Below, piece after piece: positions 60,890 to 64,000 of a DNA stretch of 64,000 nt (position 1 is the first letter of the stretch; every line of letters starts with the position of its first letter). The notes under the pieces were generated by a model. That model did not search any database and had not been told where the DNA came from. It saw nothing but the letters and a program-made list of their open reading frames with translations. The DNA is from Geosiphon pyriformis (lineage: Eukaryota > Glomeromycota > Glomeromycetes > Archaeosporales > Geosiphonaceae), in assembly GCA_016748015.1 (NCBI GenBank), contig JAAOMT010000097.1:62001-126000 (forward strand), written 5' to 3'. The position numbers and the translations under genes were made by a program.

Positions 60890-63800
60890 CTAAACCAAAA
60901 AAAAATAACACAATCTGTATCTACTAAATTTAATAGCAAAAGATTCTATAACACTAAGCATATAGACAATCCTGACTGATAACACAGATACCACACATTG
61001 AAACAAACCTAAAACCATACTGGTATCCTCAATTAAGCCAGCTTTTTCTATATTTACCCTATGTTTGGCCTTAACAATCCACATCTTAGTATAATGCAAC
61101 TTTATCATAAATCTAATGAATTCCACAAAAGCCAGAGCAGCTTTACTCTTTCTCTTAAAAACCAAAGCAGCTTCAACATACCAATTTCTCATCACAAAGC
61201 CTTTGCAAACAATGGTGTACAGACCCACATCCGAAGAACATACTGTAAGTAAACACAAAATGGTGAAATCAGATAAACATAAAAAACTGGACAATAACAT
61301 TGATCTCTCAACAGCCTCAACCAAAATGTCTTCATGGAGACCAGAGTCATCAGAACAAGTAAAATCATGATCAGATAACTCCATCTCACCACATAACAAG
61401 CACAACATTTCAGGATAACTTCTATTATACAATCTTTTTTTAATTGTAACCAGTAGTCTTCTATAAACTGCCTTCATTAAATAAGTATGCAAATTGGCTA
61501 ATTTTTTGCTAGTAAACCTCAAAAGCATATGTAAATCAAAGTGCCAAACTATTGTGATATGCCCCCAATTTATCTCCTTAATCATAGTACTTGGAACTAT
61601 ATTAAAATTAGGACCAGCCTTCTAATAAACATGGCAAATTGATTGGTGCAGATTACAAACAAAATAACAAACATTGCCAGATACAGCAGTTCTTTCAGCA
61701 ACCAAAAATCTCTCCCAAATTCTAACCAGCAAAAAAAGAGAAGAAGAAGTAGCATTATTAGCCAATACATTAGTCTTAACATTGCCAGACATATCTGAAT
61801 GGCTCTTAACTTTTACCTATTTAATTGAAATATTTTTATTTTAAAAAAGATTGATGATCTGCAATTTTTCAATTCAACATTAGTTATGGAAGTTAGATAC
61901 AGTAAAAGAAGCCTCAGACACATAGATATTGATTGCCAATTGGCTATCTAAGTACAAAACTACAGAGCATAAAAGTGGAACACACTCTAAAGTCAAAGCC
62001 ACAGTCTGTAGTTCAGTTAAAATAGAGAACAGAAGCCCAGTTATCTTAACCCCAATACTCATGTTTGCAGCCAGAAAGTACACAGCTGCCCCACCTACCA
62101 TCTTAATAGAACCAGCATTTTTCAAAGACCTATTTGTGTAGATTTTAATGCAATTAGACCATATCTTTAACAAACTATTACGAACAAAAGAGAATTTTTC
62201 AGAATCTAAAACATCTAGCATATTTTTCCCAAAGTCAGCATTAGCTTTGACCTTTAAAGAAACAAAAATGTTCATGAAATCAGATGTCAATCTAAACCAG
62301 TAAGGCACAAGGTTTTTTAAATCTAACTGCTTCCAATGCTGAAATTTTTTCCAGTTTATTACCTTTCTCTTCTTGTCAAGAAGTCTGTTACCAAATGCAA
62401 CACCAAACCACTTCAACAAAAAAACAGATTTGTAGTACAAAAACTAACCCAAAATACCAGACATTGGAAAAATACCAGACCCATGAAAGGCACAAAGCAG
62501 ATTGTTTGCCAGTGACAACTCATTCACCAAAAAAATTTTCACCACTTCTGCCAAAAAATTATTCACAAGACTAACACATAACCTAACAAAAAATTGTAAG
62601 AGATTTAGAAGAAACCAACCCAAAACTTGTAAATTCAAGAATCTATGATCAAACAAACATCTAAGAATACCATAGCCATTGACAAATAAAATTAGAGAAG
62701 CCAGCTTTCTTTCAGACTGCATCTGTTCAAAAGGCTTTAAACCATACAAAAATAGATAATACAAGACTTTACTGGGGAAGTTACATAGTAAACTAGCCTT
62801 GGCTTTAAGACTTTTCTTAATTATCATGTCCCACTTATAACATACATCCAAAGAAACAAAACTAAACTATGTGCAATAGCTAATAATTGGTTGCAAAACT
62901 GCCAAAACTAAGTAACAAAATTGTTTATCTGTAATGGCTTTTCTTAACACCACATTAGAAAAAAACCTGACATCCACATAAGTTTGAGCCAAACTGGACT
63001 TAGAGAGATTTTTAGTTGATAAAAAGATACCCAGATATCAGTGTGACTCACTCTTTTTGGCAATTGAGATTGGCAAGCCATTAATTAACAGTAAAGTATT
63101 CTTAACATCTTGATTGATGGGAATAACCACTGTCTTATCATTATTTATTGAAATATCATTGACCTTAAAAAACTCACTAGCAATATTCAAAATATACTGT
63201 GTGGAAGCCTGACAGCTCCTAATTCAAATTGTATTATCTACAAAGGCACCAGCAGCCAAGAAAAAAGTTTTCCTTCCAACTGTCTCAATCCTGTCAAACT
63301 TCGCCATAAATCTAGTATCTATTCTGTATTCACACAAGTACTCATGTTTCTTCACTTCACACAAAAGCAGATCATAAAAAATTCTCCACAGGAACAGAAA
63401 AAAGACCTCTCTTTGATCCAACCTATCATGTACCCTATAGCTTTCTGAGAGCCCAAAGTCAGTTATCATCTTGTTAATCCTATCTTCATAAATATTGCCA
63501 AAAAACTGGATAAACTGATCACACATTTTGATGCAACACAAGCTTGCCCTCAAATGATGCCAGCCTACTAAGTTATAAACTTTATGCATATCCTATAGTA
63601 CCAGCCAAAGTTCTCTATTTTTTTCTAGGGCATCTTCAATAATGGATTCAATTGCAAAAATAGGAGACTGGATAGAAATACCCTTTAATACCGAAAAATT
63701 ATTATTATAGAGAATACCAAATTTGCTACAAACCAAAGATATCTGGTCAGAAAGAATCTTAAATAAAATTTTACATGTAATATTGACTAATATGATAGGC

Positions 63801-64000
63801 CTAGTATTTGTCAAAACACTATTCCATTTATAAGACTTTAGGATTATTGAAATCCATGCTCTCTTCTAGGCAGCTGAAACCATGCCCAAACTCAAACACA
63901 AATTCAGTAGCCTCAAAAGGCAGACCAATATCTTTTTACCACAATGTTTCTAAAGTTTATTAGGTATTTCAGACAATCCAGCCACTTTATTATTTGGCAA
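60890..64000 (-). pseudogene. LINE ORF2 relic: reverse transcriptase, RNase H and C-terminal zinc motif (continues beyond window)
   Basis: A single minus-strand frame can be read from the window edge to 60890, over 1000 codons, with about a dozen in-frame stops and no frameshift. It starts in the fingers of a reverse transcriptase (VLTNTRPIILVNITCKI near 63800), includes motif A as VYNLVGWHHL (Asp to Asn, near 63570), the catalytic motif as AGAFVDNTI (second Asp to Asn, 63233-63241) and SISIAKK-type strands. RNase H follows (YTNRSLKNAGS near 62140, with Asp to Asn; TELQTVALTLE; YLDSQLAIN near 61940). The C terminus has a Cys/His motif, CLLCGEMELSDHDFTC, near 61350-61410. The order RT, RNase H, zinc motif fits the LINE-like elements common in Rhizophagus. 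The copy cannot be active. Confidence 0.75.
61860..62160 (-). other. RNase H domain within the LINE ORF2 relic
   Basis: The first catalytic Asp, normally in a YTDGS motif, is Asn (YTNRS). The Glu in TELQTVALTLE and the second Asp in YLDSQLAIN are retained. The domain is followed in frame by decayed sequence reading VKVKSHSDMSGNVK, the place of the terminal RNase H motif (K-G-H-S-G). Confidence 0.6.

Overview
The window looks like nuclear DNA of an AT-rich, intron-dense fungus, most probably an arbuscular mycorrhizal fungus of the Glomeromycotina (Rhizophagus-like). Most genes carry short (mostly 50-150 bp) GT-AG introns and match conserved eukaryotic or fungal families. The decayed retrotransposons resemble the LINE-type elements I associate with Rhizophagus genomes. 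That placement is inference from remembered family resemblance, not a search result.

The layout alternates gene islands with very AT-rich blocks. Left block (1-1.5 kb): relic of a LINE ORF1. Island 1 (1.57-7.4 kb): a lysine-rich protein, methionine aminopeptidase 2 (minus), a divergent mitochondrial J-protein (plus), and an exon-like fragment at the island edge. AT block (7.4-12.7 kb): plus-strand LINE relic with a ~0.8 kb inserted element. Island 2 (12.8-21.4 kb): glutaminyl-tRNA synthetase (minus), a phytanoyl-CoA dioxygenase family enzyme (plus), RAD51 (minus). Island 3 (22.7-44.1 kb): a large low-complexity protein that may be a nucleoporin, an SDR gene (minus), a small acidic/basic protein, MED6, an intron-containing tRNA-Ile(UAU), a second SDR gene (plus), D-2-hydroxyglutarate/D-lactate dehydrogenase (minus) and an intronless FHA kinase of the CHK2/Cds1 type (plus). 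Island 4 (46-53.7 kb): a CSC1/TMEM63-type channel, the ribosome biogenesis factor BFR2/AATF, and an orphan 3' exon (minus). Right block (53.9-64 kb): AT-rich DNA with ORF1 of one LINE and ORF2 of another, both on the minus strand.

The genes are dispersed housekeeping loci and do not form a pathway or operon. RAD51 and the CHK2-like kinase both belong to the DNA damage response, MetAP2 and GlnRS to translation, BFR2 to ribosome assembly and MED6 to transcription, but nothing in the sequence shows co-regulation. MetAP2/J-protein and the dehydrogenase/kinase pair share short divergent intergenic regions.

Most unusual observations: (i) a non-coding ~0.8-1.0 kb element present twice, each time inside a LINE relic and in opposite orientation to its host element; (ii) LINE relics whose reading frame stays open over about 3 kb apart from point stops, with catalytic residues lost through transitions; (iii) an inverted pair of paralogous SDR genes, one of which has lost three conserved active-site or cofactor features while keeping a fully spliceable ORF; (iv) two GC-AG introns, one with a GT counterpart in its paralogue; (v) a Gly-to-Ser change in a nearly invariant RAD51 motif; (vi) microexons of 23, 27 and 41 bp and a possible 39-bp intron. 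I found no clearly new multi-gene system.
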